NCBI GenBank assembly: GCA_963834855.1
Contig: CAWIDH010000003.1
Location: 1 to 64,000, forward strand
DNA: 64,000 nucleotides
Direction: 5' to 3'
Source: DATJKD01 sp963834855
GTDB taxonomy: Bacteria > Pseudomonadota > Gammaproteobacteria > Steroidobacterales > Steroidobacteraceae
This document shows, piece by piece, positions 37,008 to 46,364 of the stretch; position 1 is the stretch's first letter; each line of letters begins with the position of its first letter. Under the pieces are notes generated by a model that was not told the DNA's origin, searched no databases, and saw nothing but the letters and a program-made list of their open reading frames with translations. The position numbers and the translations under genes were made by a program.

Positions 37008-37274
37008 CGCGGCCTGCTCTTCAATCGGTCTCCCGGACGGCGGCAGAGCGTAGCACACAATGATCTGGCCCTCCGTCGCCAACCTGACAGGCGGCCCGTG
37101 GCTAGTCCTGCGTAGCCAGGCACATCAATCGGCAACGCTGCTGTAGGCGATGCTCGCGTGATCGCGACGAATTCGACCAGGCTGTCCGCTGCACTCAAGC
37201 AGACACGCCGGCGATGCGCGGCAGATTCGACGCCACCACCGTCGTGAAGCGACGACGGTGGTCTTCCGGTGGTG

Positions 37275-39257
37275 TCAGTTGTTCGGAGCTCCCGCGGCTA
37301 TCCACGCGCGGACCTGGTCGATCTCGGCCTGGCTGAGGAATGGGGGCCGTCGAGCGGCATGCGGGAACCGACGAGCTGCGTACCCTCGAGTTTGTGGATG
37401 ATGTAGCTGTTGTCCGGGTTGCCCGGATTGACGCGCTGCAAGGTCGGCACCTCGAGGCTCGCGACACCCACGAGCGCGGCATGACGTCGCCGCCGCGTTC
37501 GACAGGTTCATGCCCTGCGGCAGGACGTTGCCCGTTGGGCCCGTGTGGCAGCTGGAACAGCGCGGCGTGAAGATGTTGGTCTGAAGCTGCGCCAGCGTCA
37601 CTACCACCGCGTTCGAAACGGTCACGACAACGGGTGTCGAGGTCGTGGTATTAGCCCCCGCATCGTGCGCGACGGCAGTCAATGTCACATCGCCATCCGC
37701 AACCGTCGTCGTGTTCCAGTCGACCGAGTAAGGCGCGCTCGTGTCCGTTCCGAGCGACGTCGCGTCGGCGAAGAATTCCACCTGGGTCACACCGACGTTG
37801 TCCGCCGCATTCGCGGTCACGGCCACCGTGCCGCTCACCGTACCGGAAGGCGCCGTCAGCGCAACAGTCGGCGCGACGATGTCGGGCGCCGTGGCGCCGA
37901 GATCGATGCGCCCGTATAGACCATCGACCTCGCCGGCGATGCCAGCAGCGAAGTACAGTGTCGTTGTCGGCTGGTTGCGCGCGCCGTTGCCGAACGCGAT
38001 TCCCCAGAGGCCGGGCGTCGCGATCGGTTGTCCCGCGCTGTCCTGGACGCTCCCGACGAATGCGCCCGTCACCGGATCGTAGGCGTTGATGACGCCATCG
38101 CCGAAATTGCCGACGAGCAAGGCGTTGCTGAGCGCGCCAAATTCCGCCGGGGCCATGGTGAGACCCCAGGGTGCATTCAGTGCACCGCCCTCGGCGACCA
38201 GATGAGTCAGCAAAGTGCCGCTGGTATCGAACACATTGACGAGACCTAAGCCTGCCCCCACGACTTCGTCGTCCGTCGCGACGTCCCGCTTCGCGTAGGT
38301 CACTACGATGCGCGTCTGGCCCTGGATCTGCAGTGCCTGAATTCCAAACGGCGCGTAGTCCGCCGGCAGCGTCGCGTCCGTGAACCCGCCAGCGACCGTG
38401 ATTCTGGCAAAGTTACTGTCGAACACGTCGACCTTGTTGTTGCGGAAGTCGGCGGCGTACAGCAGGTTGGCCGTGCCGTTGTTCGCAATCGCGAGACCTT
38501 TGTAGACGGCGCCGCCCGCGCCGTCATCGTACGCGACGATCGCGTTTGTGCCATCGACCGTGGGGGCCCAGCCGAGAACGGTTCCGCCCTCTCCGGCGAA
38601 GATGAAGAGCGCTGGCGCCGAACGAGGACCCTCGGTCACGACAAAATCGGTCGTGCTGCCATTGAATACGATCCCGGTTGCGCCGGCGCTGCCGTTGAGA
38701 CCAGCAGGCAGATTGACGATCAGTGGCACTTTGGTACCCGTGCCGTCGTAGATAGTCGCAGTCTGCGTGACATTGTTGGCAATCCACACCGGCGCATCGG
38801 GTGCGAAGACAATACCCCAGGGATTCTTGAGGTTCGCGTCCGTGGTGGCCGCGGGCACGGCGCCATCGGATACGAGGCTGCTCATTGAAAACGCGCTCGG
38901 CGCATTGACGGTGAGCGTCGCGGATTGGCTGCTGCTCTCGCTGTAGATTCCACCCGTGCAAACAAGCGTATAGGTCTGTGTGCCAACTGCGCTGGGAGTG
39001 ACCACCAGCGTCCCGCTCGCGGCCTGTGCGCCGCTCCAGGCGCCGCTCGCGGTGCAGCCTGTCCCGTTGGTGCTCCAGGTGAGTGTCGCGCTCTGACCCA
39101 GCGCGATTGTCGCGGGCTGCACCGTAATAGTCGCGCTCGCGGCCGGCATATCCGAGCCGCCGTAGCCGTCGCCGCCGCATGCAGCGACGATCGTCGCGAG
39201 TACAGGAAGAAGGATGCGAGCGCGCAGCGCGCGGATGCATTCGGGCTGCACAGTCAT
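37275..39257 (-). CDS. TIGR03118-family lipoprotein with Ig-like and cytochrome-c-like domains
   Basis: About 660 aa from ATG 39257. The lipobox VAAC (residue about 26) marks a lipoprotein. Next come an Ig-like domain (TITVQPATIALGQSATLTW), a TIGR03118 beta-propeller (LKNPWGIVFAPDAPVWIANN, APWGLTMAPAEFG) and a second Ig-like module (VEFFADATSLGTDTSAPYSVDWN). A C-terminal domain begins NIFTPRCSSCHTG and holds a CxxCH haem motif. In this last part the frame is displaced between about 37484 (one T extra) and about 37352 (one C missing). The intended reading is ALVGVASLEVPTLQRVNPG up to SRMPLDG, followed by FLSQAEIDQVRAWI back in frame. Its last domain is homologous to the divergent neighbour at 39456. 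Confidence 0.83.
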   Translation of the reverse strand: MTVQPECIRALRARILLPVLATIVAACGGDGYGGSDMPAASATITVQPATIALGQSATLTWSTNGTGCTASGAWSGAQAASGTLVVTPSAVGTQTYTLVCTGGIYSESSSQSATLTVNAPSAFSMSSLVSDGAVPAATTDANLKNPWGIVFAPDAPVWIANNVTQTATIYDGTGTKVPLIVNLPAGLNGSAGATGIVFNGSTTDFVVTEGPRSAPALFIFAGEGGTVLGWAPTVDGTNAIVAYDDGAGGAVYKGLAIANNGTANLLYAADFRNNKVDVFDSNFARITVAGGFTDATLPADYAPFGIQALQIQGQTRIVVTYAKRDVATDDEVVGAGLGLVNVFDTSGTLLTHLVAEGGALNAPWGLTMAPAEFGALSNALLVGNFGDGVINAYDPVTGAFVGSVQDSAGQPIATPGLWGIAFGNGARNQPTTTLYFAAGIAGEVDGLYGRIDLGATAPDIVAPTVALTAPSGTVSGTVAVTANAADNVGVTQVEFFADATSLGTDTSAPYSVDWNTTTVADGDVTLTAVAHDAGANTTTSTPVVVTVSNAVVVTLAQLQTNIFTPRCSSCHTGPTGNVLPQGMNLSNAAATSCRARGCREPRGADLAARQSGQPGQQLHHPQTRGYAARRFPHAARRPPFLSQAEIDQVRAWIAAGAPNN

Positions 39258-39455
39258 GCGGAAGTCTCCGATCAGACGGCCGGGTGATGCCCGGGGGTGC
39301 GCGTGCGCGCCCGGGCAGCTTGGTTGCATGAGTGAGTTCCCGATTACCCTGAAATCGGTTCATTTCCACCGGCGACGCGTTGCGAGTGAACCCGCAATGA
39401 ACCGCCCATCAGCACCCCGGCACTCACGCATAAGGACGAACCACGAGGCGCCCGC

Positions 39456-40322
39456 ATGCGCGATCGGAACGTCGTCATCGCCTGCGTGGCCGCACTCGCC
39501 TGTGCCGCCTGCGCAGGCAGTGGCGAAGGGCTCGACGAAGACGGTCGACCGCTCGGGGCCGACCCCGGCCCGGCGCCGCTCGTGCCGGAGTTCCAGTCGA
39601 TCCAGGACAACGTCTTCACGCCCATATGCACGGCCTGTCACGCGGGCGCCGCGGCGCCGCTGGGTTTGCGGCTCGAGGCGGGCGTGTCCTACGCGATGCT
39701 GGTCAACGCGCCGAGCGTGGAGGTGCCGGGACTGCTGCGTGTGTCGCCCGGCGACCCGGACGGCAGCTACCTGGTCCACAAGCTGGAGGGGAACGCCGCG
39801 GTCGGGGCGCGAATGCCGTTGAATGCGCCTCCGCTCCCGGACGCGACGATCCAGGTCATCCGCCAGTGGATCACCGACGGCGCTCAGGCCTCAGCCGCGG
39901 ACGGCCCCATGAACACAGTCGCGTCGGAACCACCGGCAACACTGACCGCCGTATGGCCGATGCAGGACGCCGTGCTCGGTTCGCCACCCGACGAGATGGT
40001 CGTAGCCGCGAGCTCGGAACTCGACACGACGCGGCTCGACGGCTCGAGTGTGCGGCTTACGCGCGACGGCGATCGAGGCGCCGGCGACGGCAACGAGGGG
40101 CTGGTTGCGCGCACCGAGATTGTCGTGCGCTCGCTCGCACCCACCGTGATTGCCGTGCGTGTTCCACGCGAGGAATGGCGCGCCGGCGAGTATCGGCTCG
40201 TGGTGTCCGGCACGTCGCCCGCGCCGGTCGGCAGCCGCGACGGTCGGCCAATCGACGGTGATGCGGACGGCGCGCCCGGCGGCGATTTCGAGCTGCGTTT
40301 CGCCGTGGAGGAGGCGCCATGA
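39456..40322 (+). CDS. Cytochrome-c-like lipoprotein with Ig-like C-terminal domain
   Basis: A 288-aa protein. The signal peptide has a lipobox (ALACAACAGSG). The first domain, NVFTPICTACHAGAAAP with haem motif CTACH, then LLRVSPGDPDGSYLVHKLEG and ARMPLNAPPLPDATIQVI, clearly matches the C-terminal domain of the divergent TIGR03118 protein. The second half (about 150-288) resembles a bacterial Ig-like or copper-resistance-type beta domain (VAASSELDTTRLDGSSVRL). Its stop overlaps the next gene by 4 bp, so the two are coupled. It is probably an envelope electron carrier or a haem-bearing partner of the porin encoded downstream. Confidence 0.75.
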   Translation: MRDRNVVIACVAALACAACAGSGEGLDEDGRPLGADPGPAPLVPEFQSIQDNVFTPICTACHAGAAAPLGLRLEAGVSYAMLVNAPSVEVPGLLRVSPGDPDGSYLVHKLEGNAAVGARMPLNAPPLPDATIQVIRQWITDGAQASAADGPMNTVASEPPATLTAVWPMQDAVLGSPPDEMVVAASSELDTTRLDGSSVRLTRDGDRGAGDGNEGLVARTEIVVRSLAPTVIAVRVPREEWRAGEYRLVVSGTSPAPVGSRDGRPIDGDADGAPGGDFELRFAVEEAP

Positions 40323-41413
40323 GGCGCGTCCGCGTCGGCGCAGTCATCGTTCTCGTGCTGGCCACGATGGCGCCTGCCGGCGTTCATGGCGAGCCCTGGT
40401 TCGCCGTTCAGCAGGGCGCGAAATGCGTCACGTGCCACGTCAACGCCAGCGGCGGCGGAATGCGCAATGCCTACGGCAATACCTGGGGCCAGCGCAGTTT
40501 TCCCGCACGCTTCGTCGAGACCGGTGTGGCGGAGGCCTGGACGGGCAGCTTGAATCCGTATCTCGCATTGGGCGGCAATCTGCGCGCGAGCGGAAGTTAC
40601 ACGGACGTGCCGAACCAGACATCGGCCAACGAGTTCGATGTCGATGAACTGCGGCTGTACCTGCTGGTCGACCCCATTCCGGGGCGCCTGTCAGTCTACG
40701 TCGACGAGCGCCTCGCCCCGGGTAGCGCCGTCAACCTCGAGGCGTGGGGGCGCTACTCCTTTGCCGATCAGCGCTGGTACGTCAAGGCCGGCCAGATGTT
40801 CCTGCCCTTCGGCCTGCGGCTGGAAGACGACTCGGCATTCATCCGCCAGGTGCCGGGCATCAACTTCGACACCCCTGATCGCGGCGTCGAGCTCGGCCTG
40901 GAGACCGCGCGGTGGTCGGCGCAGCTCGCCGTCACCAACGGCACCGCGGGCGGAGAGGAAACGGACGATGGCAAGCAAGTGAGCGCGCGGGCCGAGTACG
41001 TGCGGACCGCCTGGCGTCTCGGCGCCAGCGCGAGCTACAACGAGGCCGAGGTCGGCGACCGGCGCCTGGCCGCGGTCTTCGCAGGCCTGCGCACCGGCCC
41101 CATCGCCTGGCTCGCGGAAGCCGACTACGTCGAGGACGAGGGATTTCCGGAGGGCGAGCGCACGCAGTGGGTCGGCCTGCTCGAGGCGAACTGGGCCTAC
41201 CGCACCGGGCACAACCTGAAACTGACGGCTGAATACTTCGAGCCCGACGAGGACGTGGACGAGGACGAGCAGAACCGCTGGAGCCTGGTCTGGGAAGTCA
41301 CGCCAATGCAGTTTCTCCAGCTGCGCGCCGGGGTGCGGGTCTACGACGGGATTCCGCAGAACGACCTGCAGAACCGTCGCCTGGCATTTCTGCAGCTCAA
41401 CGCCTACTTCTGA
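40319..41413 (+). CDS. Outer-membrane beta-barrel with N-terminal CxxCH haem motif
   Basis: A 364-aa protein with a signal peptide (ending GVHGEPW). Right after it lies GAKCVTCHVNASGGGMRNAYG, with one c-type haem motif. From about residue 70 on, the sequence alternates polar and hydrophobic residues as in a porin-like barrel (LNPYLALGGNLRASGSY, RWYVKAGQMFLPFGLRLED, VELGLETARWSAQLAV), ending with NRRLAFLQLNAYF, a C-terminal aromatic typical of barrels. A haem at the mouth of a barrel suggests electron passage across the outer membrane, but one haem alone is minimal. The 3' end overlaps the convergent subtilisin gene. Confidence 0.68.
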   Translation: MRRVRVGAVIVLVLATMAPAGVHGEPWFAVQQGAKCVTCHVNASGGGMRNAYGNTWGQRSFPARFVETGVAEAWTGSLNPYLALGGNLRASGSYTDVPNQTSANEFDVDELRLYLLVDPIPGRLSVYVDERLAPGSAVNLEAWGRYSFADQRWYVKAGQMFLPFGLRLEDDSAFIRQVPGINFDTPDRGVELGLETARWSAQLAVTNGTAGGEETDDGKQVSARAEYVRTAWRLGASASYNEAEVGDRRLAAVFAGLRTGPIAWLAEADYVEDEGFPEGERTQWVGLLEANWAYRTGHNLKLTAEYFEPDEDVDEDEQNRWSLVWEVTPMQFLQLRAGVRVYDGIPQNDLQNRRLAFLQLNAYF

Positions 41414-42711
41414 ACCTGGGCCACACCCGTCTCGGTCTTTGTCGGCGCTCCGCACGGCGCCGCATCGAGCAGAAGCGACACCGCGGAGCAGGCATTGACC
41501 ATGCAGGTAGTCGACTCGCGCGGGATGCTGCTGCGTTCCAGCAGCGCTCGCGCCTGCGTCGTCGTGAGCCCGGGTCTCCTGGCGATCAACAGCGCGACGA
41601 CGCCCGCGACCTGCGCCGCCGCAAGCGAGCTGCCGTTCTCGAAATCGTAGCCGTCGCGCGGCCGCAGGGTCAGGACGTCGCGTCCGGGCGCACACAGTCC
41701 CGATGCGTCCGGCGCTTCCGCCGACTGCACGGCGATGACGCCGGGCACCGATGCTGGAAACGACGCCTCGTCGTCGGACGACTCGGGTCTTGCACCGACC
41801 ACGATCGCGCCGCGTTCGATGGCCCGCCCGACGAGGCGAGCCAGCAGGGGATCGAGCGGGCCGGACAGGCTGAGATTGATCACTGCCGCGCGTTCCTCGA
41901 TGGCGCGCGCGAGGGCGCGCGCGAGCGTGAAGCTGTTGCACAGGGCGCCGGTTCCGTCGGACCCGGCCACCTGCCAGCATGCACGAAGGATCAGCAGCTT
42001 CGCCGCCGGCGCGATTCCAACGATGCCGATGCCGTTGTTCGCAGTGGCGGCGATGATGCCGGCGATCCCCGTGCCGTGCTGCTCGACTGGCTGTGGCCCA
42101 CGGGTCGCGGCGGACGAGACCAGGTCCTCCTGCTCGATGATGCGACCGGCAAGATCCGGATGCGTAGTGTCGACACCGGTATCCACGACGGCCACGCGAA
42201 CGCCCTTACCGCGGGAGCGGAGATGCGCGCCCGCCACGTCCATCGCCGTGAAACCGCGCTGCAGGCCGAAGTACGGATCGTCGTAGCCGGTGCTGCTGCG
42301 TGTCGCGAATACCTGCATGGCCTGTGCGGATTCGACGTCGGGATCCGCACCCAGGCGGGTCAGCACGCGCTCGCGGGGCTCGTCGCCCCGGATATGGAAC
42401 ACGACGCAATGCACCGCGAGCGCCTCGATCGGCCACTCCGCGACTCGTGCGAGCCCGTAACGTGCCTCGATCTGCGCGACTCGCTGGCGGGCGATCGACG
42501 AGATCGTGTAACGCCGGTCGCGTGCGTAGTTCTTGGGAGTGGTGCCGGCTCGTCCAGGCGGCCCGAACTGCGGATTCGACACGGTGACGAGGACCTGCCG
42601 TGCCGGGTCTCCGCCCGCGTCAGCCATCGGCCCGGGGTCGGGCGGCGCCGCGCCGATCGTGCCTGCGCAGGCCAGGAGCAGTCCGGTGACGATGTGTATG
42701 ACAGTACGCAA
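41404..42711 (-). CDS. S8 family (subtilisin-like) serine peptidase
   Basis: About 435 aa, probably from TTG 42711, five bases after the anti-sigma stop; an ATG upstream in frame would run through the other gene. A signal peptide (IVTGLLLACAGTIGAAPP) and a prodomain (about 45-140) precede the catalytic triad: Asp in VAVVDTGVDTTHPDLAGR, His in QHGTGIAGIIAA, Ser in ENGSSLAAAQVAGVVALL. The usual GTSMA at the Ser is GSSLA here. Its place behind an ECF sigma and an anti-sigma suggests it is made by that sigma factor or takes part in its control. It is secreted or periplasmic. Confidence 0.82.
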   Translation of the reverse strand: MRTVIHIVTGLLLACAGTIGAAPPDPGPMADAGGDPARQVLVTVSNPQFGPPGRAGTTPKNYARDRRYTISSIARQRVAQIEARYGLARVAEWPIEALAVHCVVFHIRGDEPRERVLTRLGADPDVESAQAMQVFATRSSTGYDDPYFGLQRGFTAMDVAGAHLRSRGKGVRVAVVDTGVDTTHPDLAGRIIEQEDLVSSAATRGPQPVEQHGTGIAGIIAATANNGIGIVGIAPAAKLLILRACWQVAGSDGTGALCNSFTLARALARAIEERAAVINLSLSGPLDPLLARLVGRAIERGAIVVGARPESSDDEASFPASVPGVIAVQSAEAPDASGLCAPGRDVLTLRPRDGYDFENGSSLAAAQVAGVVALLIARRPGLTTTQARALLERSSIPRESTTCMVNACSAVSLLLDAAPCGAPTKTETGVAQVQK

Positions 42712-42716
42712 CGAGG

Positions 42717-43425
42717 TCAGTCCATACCGCCGACAGGTTCGATTGGCTCCGCCAGCAGTACGCCGGGTTGCGACCGAAGCCAGGTCGCGGCGCCCGACTG
42801 GATCCCGCGATGGCAGCGTCGTGACGGCAGTCGTGTCCAGCTGCACCGTGAATACGCCGATGTCGGAGGGCCCTGCCACGACGCGACCACCCACCCTGGC
42901 GAGGAGATCCCGGATCCCGCCGGCGGTCAGCTCGTCGTTGAAGACCACGTGGAGCAGCGGCCCGGTCGCGGACGGCGCGGGCGCGGGCAGGCTCAAGGTG
43001 CGGTATTCCGCGGGCGGCTGCCGGTCGAAGGCGCGGATCACGAGCCCCGCCGCCAGGAGCATGATCGCCGCCGCCTGCACGGCCACCACGGTCACCAGCG
43101 GCTGCTCCGCGCTCGGAATGCGGAGCCACCTCAGCGGGCGGAGCCATCTCTCCCGGAATCGACGACGCGATTCGAACGCGTCGATACGGGATGCGAGCCT
43201 GGCGAACGCGGTGTGCGGCGCATGGTCGACCACCGTGTCCTCGCGGATCGCGGCGGTGAGCGCGTTGTCAAAGGCGAGCTCCAGCCGGCACTCGTCGCAA
43301 CCGTCGACATGAGCTTCGATTCCGGCCGCGACCGGACCGGCAAGGGTGCCGTTGGCGAGCCAGGGCAGTGACTCGACAACCGTCGCATGAACGTGGTGGG
43401 CTCGATCGTCGGTTCCGGATGTCAT
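42717..43425 (-). pseudogene. Anti-sigma factor (zinc-finger type, single membrane helix), one frameshift
   Basis: ATG 43425 overlaps the sigma-factor stop by 4 bp. The N-terminal HVHATVVESLPWLANGTL and HVDGCDECRLELAF (H-x3-C-x2-C) is the anti-sigma zinc-binding domain. A membrane helix follows at about residues 130-150 (VVAVQAAAIMLLAAGLVI), then a periplasmic C-terminal domain. Near 42807 an extra G (CGGGATCC) throws the frame, which otherwise runs on, without a stop, into the protease gene. In the restored frame the end is RSQPGVLLAEPIEPVG to TGA at 42717. About 236 aa when repaired. Confidence 0.78.
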
Positions 43426-44036
43426 GCAGGGTTCCTCTGGTCGGGCTCCGCAGCGGTGTCCGACAACCGGGGCAAGGATGCGCGCAGGCGTTCCCTTGCG
43501 TGGAACAGCCGCGTCTTGACGGTATTGACCGGGCAATCCGCGATGGTTGCGATCTCCGCGCAGGAGCAGCCCATGAAATAGGCGAGCTCGATCACGAGGC
43601 GTTGAGGAGCCGGCAACGAGAACAAGGCGCGGTCTATGCACTCCCGCAGCTCGCGCTGGCTCGCTCCGGCGTCGTTGCCGGGATCGATCTCGTGCTGTTC
43701 GATCGACAGGGTTTCCGGCGACCGGCGGTCCCGCCTCATGCGCTTGAGGGCGAGGCGGTAGGCGATGCCCATCACCCAGGTCGACACGCGCGATTCCCCA
43801 CGGAAATCGCGCGCGCAGCGCCATACCGTGAACATGGTGTCGTTGACGATCTCCTCCGCGAGGTCGGGGCGGCGCACCGTCCTCAGCAGGAAGCGGGTGA
43901 GACGGCGGTGGTACGCAAAGTACAGCCGTTGCATTGCGGCGCGATCTCCGGCCGCAATGCGTTCGAGCAGCGCGAGGTCCTCGTCGGAGTCGACGCGTTG
44001 GATCGTGGAGATCGGCCGGGTGGCGCGCTGCTGCAT
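43422..44036 (-). CDS. ECF-type RNA polymerase sigma factor
   Basis: A 204-aa sigma-70-family protein. Region 2 shows LYFAYHRRLTRFLLRTVRRPDLAEEIVND and TMFTVWRCARDFRGESRVSTWV-type text (RVSTWVMGIAYRLAL). Region 4 is present as LPAPQRLVIELAYFMG, CAEIATIADCPVNTVKTRLFHARERL. There is no region 1 or 3, so it is ECF class. It is the first gene of an overlapping operon with a zinc-finger anti-sigma and a subtilisin; its target promoters are unknown but probably include this operon. Confidence 0.9.
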   Translation of the reverse strand: MQQRATRPISTIQRVDSDEDLALLERIAAGDRAAMQRLYFAYHRRLTRFLLRTVRRPDLAEEIVNDTMFTVWRCARDFRGESRVSTWVMGIAYRLALKRMRRDRRSPETLSIEQHEIDPGNDAGASQRELRECIDRALFSLPAPQRLVIELAYFMGCSCAEIATIADCPVNTVKTRLFHARERLRASLPRLSDTAAEPDQRNPA

Positions 44037-44047
44037 GGCGGCGATGG

Positions 44048-44794
44048 TCAGAAGCCGATGCCGAGCGTGAGTACGGTGCGCGGTCCCGCATTGTGCGAGC
44101 CGAAGAGGTCGCGGCCGCGGGCATCGCTGCCGTACTGCCCGAGGTCGATGGTGAGCGCGCCGATACTGGCCGTCACGCCAACGTTCCAGTAGGTGTAGCC
44201 GGTGGAGAACAGGTCGTCGAGATCGTAATAGCCGACCCCGGCGTTGACTGCCATCCAGGGCCGCACGCCGTGGCGCACGCCGAGCTCGTACGCCAGGGCT
44301 TTCCGATTCCCTCCCAAACCATACTGGCTGACCATTGTCGCGTCGGGAGACCAGGCGACCGATGCCCGCAACGTGTCGCGGTATATGACGGCGGCCTCGA
44401 GCTCCGAGTAGTCATAGTCGAAGAACTCGCCGTCGTCGGGGTAGACGTATCGCACCGCACGGACGTCGATCGCCCAGCGCTCCGTCAGGTCTCGGGTCAC
44501 GCCGGCGAAGACGTCCAGCTCGGCGGACGCTGCCCCGGCAGGGTGAAACCAGCTGGTCGCGTTGAGCGTCGATGCCCAGGCTCCGGCATACCAGCCACGA
44601 TCGGCCCGGTAGGACAGCGTCGCCTGCAGCGCCGCGCTGCCATCGGTCTGGGACACGCCGCGCAGCACGTAGTCGCTCGTAGTGGCCAGCCCGCCGGTCC
44701 AGTCACCGGCTGCGCTGCGCGCGGGCAAGCCGCCCGCCAGCATGGCGACGACCATGCCGCCCGAGACTCCGAAGGGCCAGCGGCGCGGTTGCAT
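44048..44794 (-). CDS. TIGR02001-family outer membrane protein
   Basis: A 248-aa protein with a signal peptide (MVVAMLAGGLPARSAAGDW). The barrel begins GGLATTSDYVLRGVSQTDGSAALQ, the fixed start of the TIGR02001 family. WYAGAWASTLN and VRYVYPDDGEFFDYDYSELEAAV follow, and the closing strand is TVLTLGIGF. These proteins are of unknown function; they occur beside transporters and stress genes in proteobacteria. It lies 11 bp upstream of the sigma gene, so it may be co-transcribed with the sigma-anti-sigma-protease operon. Confidence 0.88.
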   Translation of the reverse strand: MQPRRWPFGVSGGMVVAMLAGGLPARSAAGDWTGGLATTSDYVLRGVSQTDGSAALQATLSYRADRGWYAGAWASTLNATSWFHPAGAASAELDVFAGVTRDLTERWAIDVRAVRYVYPDDGEFFDYDYSELEAAVIYRDTLRASVAWSPDATMVSQYGLGGNRKALAYELGVRHGVRPWMAVNAGVGYYDLDDLFSTGYTYWNVGVTASIGALTIDLGQYGSDARGRDLFGSHNAGPRTVLTLGIGF

Positions 44795-44853
44795 CGGGGT
44801 ACCCCTTTTGACGTTTGTACCCGCGGCGAACGAAAAGGTTCAAACCGCAGTTC

Positions 44854-45708
44854 CTACAACCCGCGAAGCCGACCCGCGCGCGAGCCAGGCGACGGCTCCG
44901 GCCGCAGTGGCCGATCGGGCAGGCGTTCGATTTCCGTGAAGCTCCAATGCAGCCACAACGTCTGCTCGACATCCCAGCCCCAGTGCTCGCTCCAGCCTGC
45001 CGACGAGTCGATGCGAACCTGCTCGGCAGTCAGCAGCCCGCCCAGGGTCAGGTGAACGGCGTCGAAGTCACATGCTGCCGCCGACCAATCGGGCACGGTC
45101 CGGCCGTCCTCGCCATGCGCCGCGTACTTCACGCACAAGCTGTGCCATGCCTGGGGTCCATCGATCTCGAGAACGCGCGCATCGGACCGCGCAACGAGAC
45201 GCCAGCACGCGATCGGATCGGACGTGAACGCATCCGCGAAGTCGCTCGCGCCAAGCGCGATCACCGCCCACGCGCTGCTCGCGCCGTCGACGACTGTCGA
45301 CGTGAAGAACCCGCCGGCCGGCTTCTGAGCATAGCGTTCCCAGGAGGAGGGGGCCGCTCCGGGGCTGACGAAGTGCCGGGCCAGGGGAGGCCGCGCGTCC
45401 TTCGACAGCCATACCTGGTTCGAGCGCTGCAGAGGTGCGAACCACCAGGCCGCGCCCGGGCACGCGAGGAGCGCGCGGGCCAGGTCCTCCAGCCTGCGGT
45501 CATCGGCGCCCTCGAGCTCGGCAAGCACGACAGCACGATCCATCCGCCAGAGGCTCACTGCATCGAGCGCCAGGGCCGCTATCTCCACGCTCGTCTGCGG
45601 CTCGGCGATGATCGCCGGATCGAGTCCCGAGCGCGCGGCGATCAGGAGAAACGCCCGGCCCGCCGGCGCGGCGAGGAGCGCCTCGATGCGCGTTTGCAGA
45701 CTTTCCAT
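44854..45708 (-). CDS. Conserved-looking hypothetical protein
   Basis: A 284-aa soluble protein that I do not recognise. It starts MESLQTRIEALLAAPAGRAF, is rich in Trp and Ala (PGAAWWFAPLQRSNQVWL, GWDVEQTLWLHWSF) and has no signal peptide or membrane helix. The composition and codon pattern fit a real gene, and no other frame over the region is better. It stands alone, 59 bp upstream of the TIGR02001 gene in the same direction, so it might be the leader of that operon. No domain or active-site pattern is visible. Confidence 0.6.
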   Translation of the reverse strand: MESLQTRIEALLAAPAGRAFLLIAARSGLDPAIIAEPQTSVEIAALALDAVSLWRMDRAVVLAELEGADDRRLEDLARALLACPGAAWWFAPLQRSNQVWLSKDARPPLARHFVSPGAAPSSWERYAQKPAGGFFTSTVVDGASSAWAVIALGASDFADAFTSDPIACWRLVARSDARVLEIDGPQAWHSLCVKYAAHGEDGRTVPDWSAAACDFDAVHLTLGGLLTAEQVRIDSSAGWSEHWGWDVEQTLWLHWSFTEIERLPDRPLRPEPSPGSRAGRLRGL

Positions 45709-45857
45709 GGTTCCGGCGGGTCAGCACACAGGCGAGAGCTCGGCGGTCCGCTCACACGACGAGCGGATGGTTGGCCAAAGGTATGTAATGCCGTGCAAGG
45801 TGTGCAACAGCGTTCCAATTTAATGCCAGGCGAAGAGCACATTGACGGAGGAAACCT

Positions 45858-46349
45858 ATGAACCTGCAGGACTGGGGAGCCATCGGTGAGGTGGTCGGAG
45901 CGCTGGCCGTGGTCGTCACCCTGATCTACCTCGCCAAGCAGATCCGCCTGAACACCCACGCAATGGACGAAGGGCGCAAGCTCGCGCTCGCCCAGACCTA
46001 CCAGCTGCGCTCCGATGCCTTGCAGGCCATGCTCGTGCAGGCGGCCGACTCGGAACACATCGGACCGATCATCATCAAGCTCACCGGGCTCGGCTATCCG
46101 GAGGACGTCAAGGCGCTGGACGGGCTGAGCGATACGGAGCTACGGCGATTCAGGATGTGGCAGATCGCCCAGCAGACGCACTGGGACAACATGCACTACC
46201 AGTACCAGCAGGGCTATCTCGACCGGGAGTACTACGAGGACGAATTCAAGACTCGCGTCGTGCGGCTCGCGCCGACGTGGAAGGCGCTCGGATTGACCAG
46301 CGGGCGCCGGAGCTTTTTCGCCGAGATAGAACGCTTGATGCGCGAATGA
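45858..46349 (+). CDS. Hypothetical protein with N-terminal membrane helix
   Basis: A 163-aa protein. One hydrophobic helix near the N-terminus (IGEVVGALAVVVTLIYLAKQI) is followed by a charged, helical, cytoplasmic-looking domain (LAQTYQLRSDALQAMLVQAA, WDNMHYQYQQGYLDREYYE). This architecture is widespread in marine and soil proteobacteria as small proteins of unknown role. A ribosome site (GGAGGAAACC) sits just before ATG 45858. A broken hydrolase gene follows closely. Confidence 0.72.
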   Translation: MNLQDWGAIGEVVGALAVVVTLIYLAKQIRLNTHAMDEGRKLALAQTYQLRSDALQAMLVQAADSEHIGPIIIKLTGLGYPEDVKALDGLSDTELRRFRMWQIAQQTHWDNMHYQYQQGYLDREYYEDEFKTRVVRLAPTWKALGLTSGRRSFFAEIERLMRE

Positions 46350-46364
46350 AGCAAATGAGGCACG

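Noticed and set aside
41404..44124. A single 906-aa protein joining anti-sigma and subtilisin
   Set aside because: The frame is continuous only because of an apparent extra base near 42807. The restored frame ends the anti-sigma at 42717, just before the protease start.
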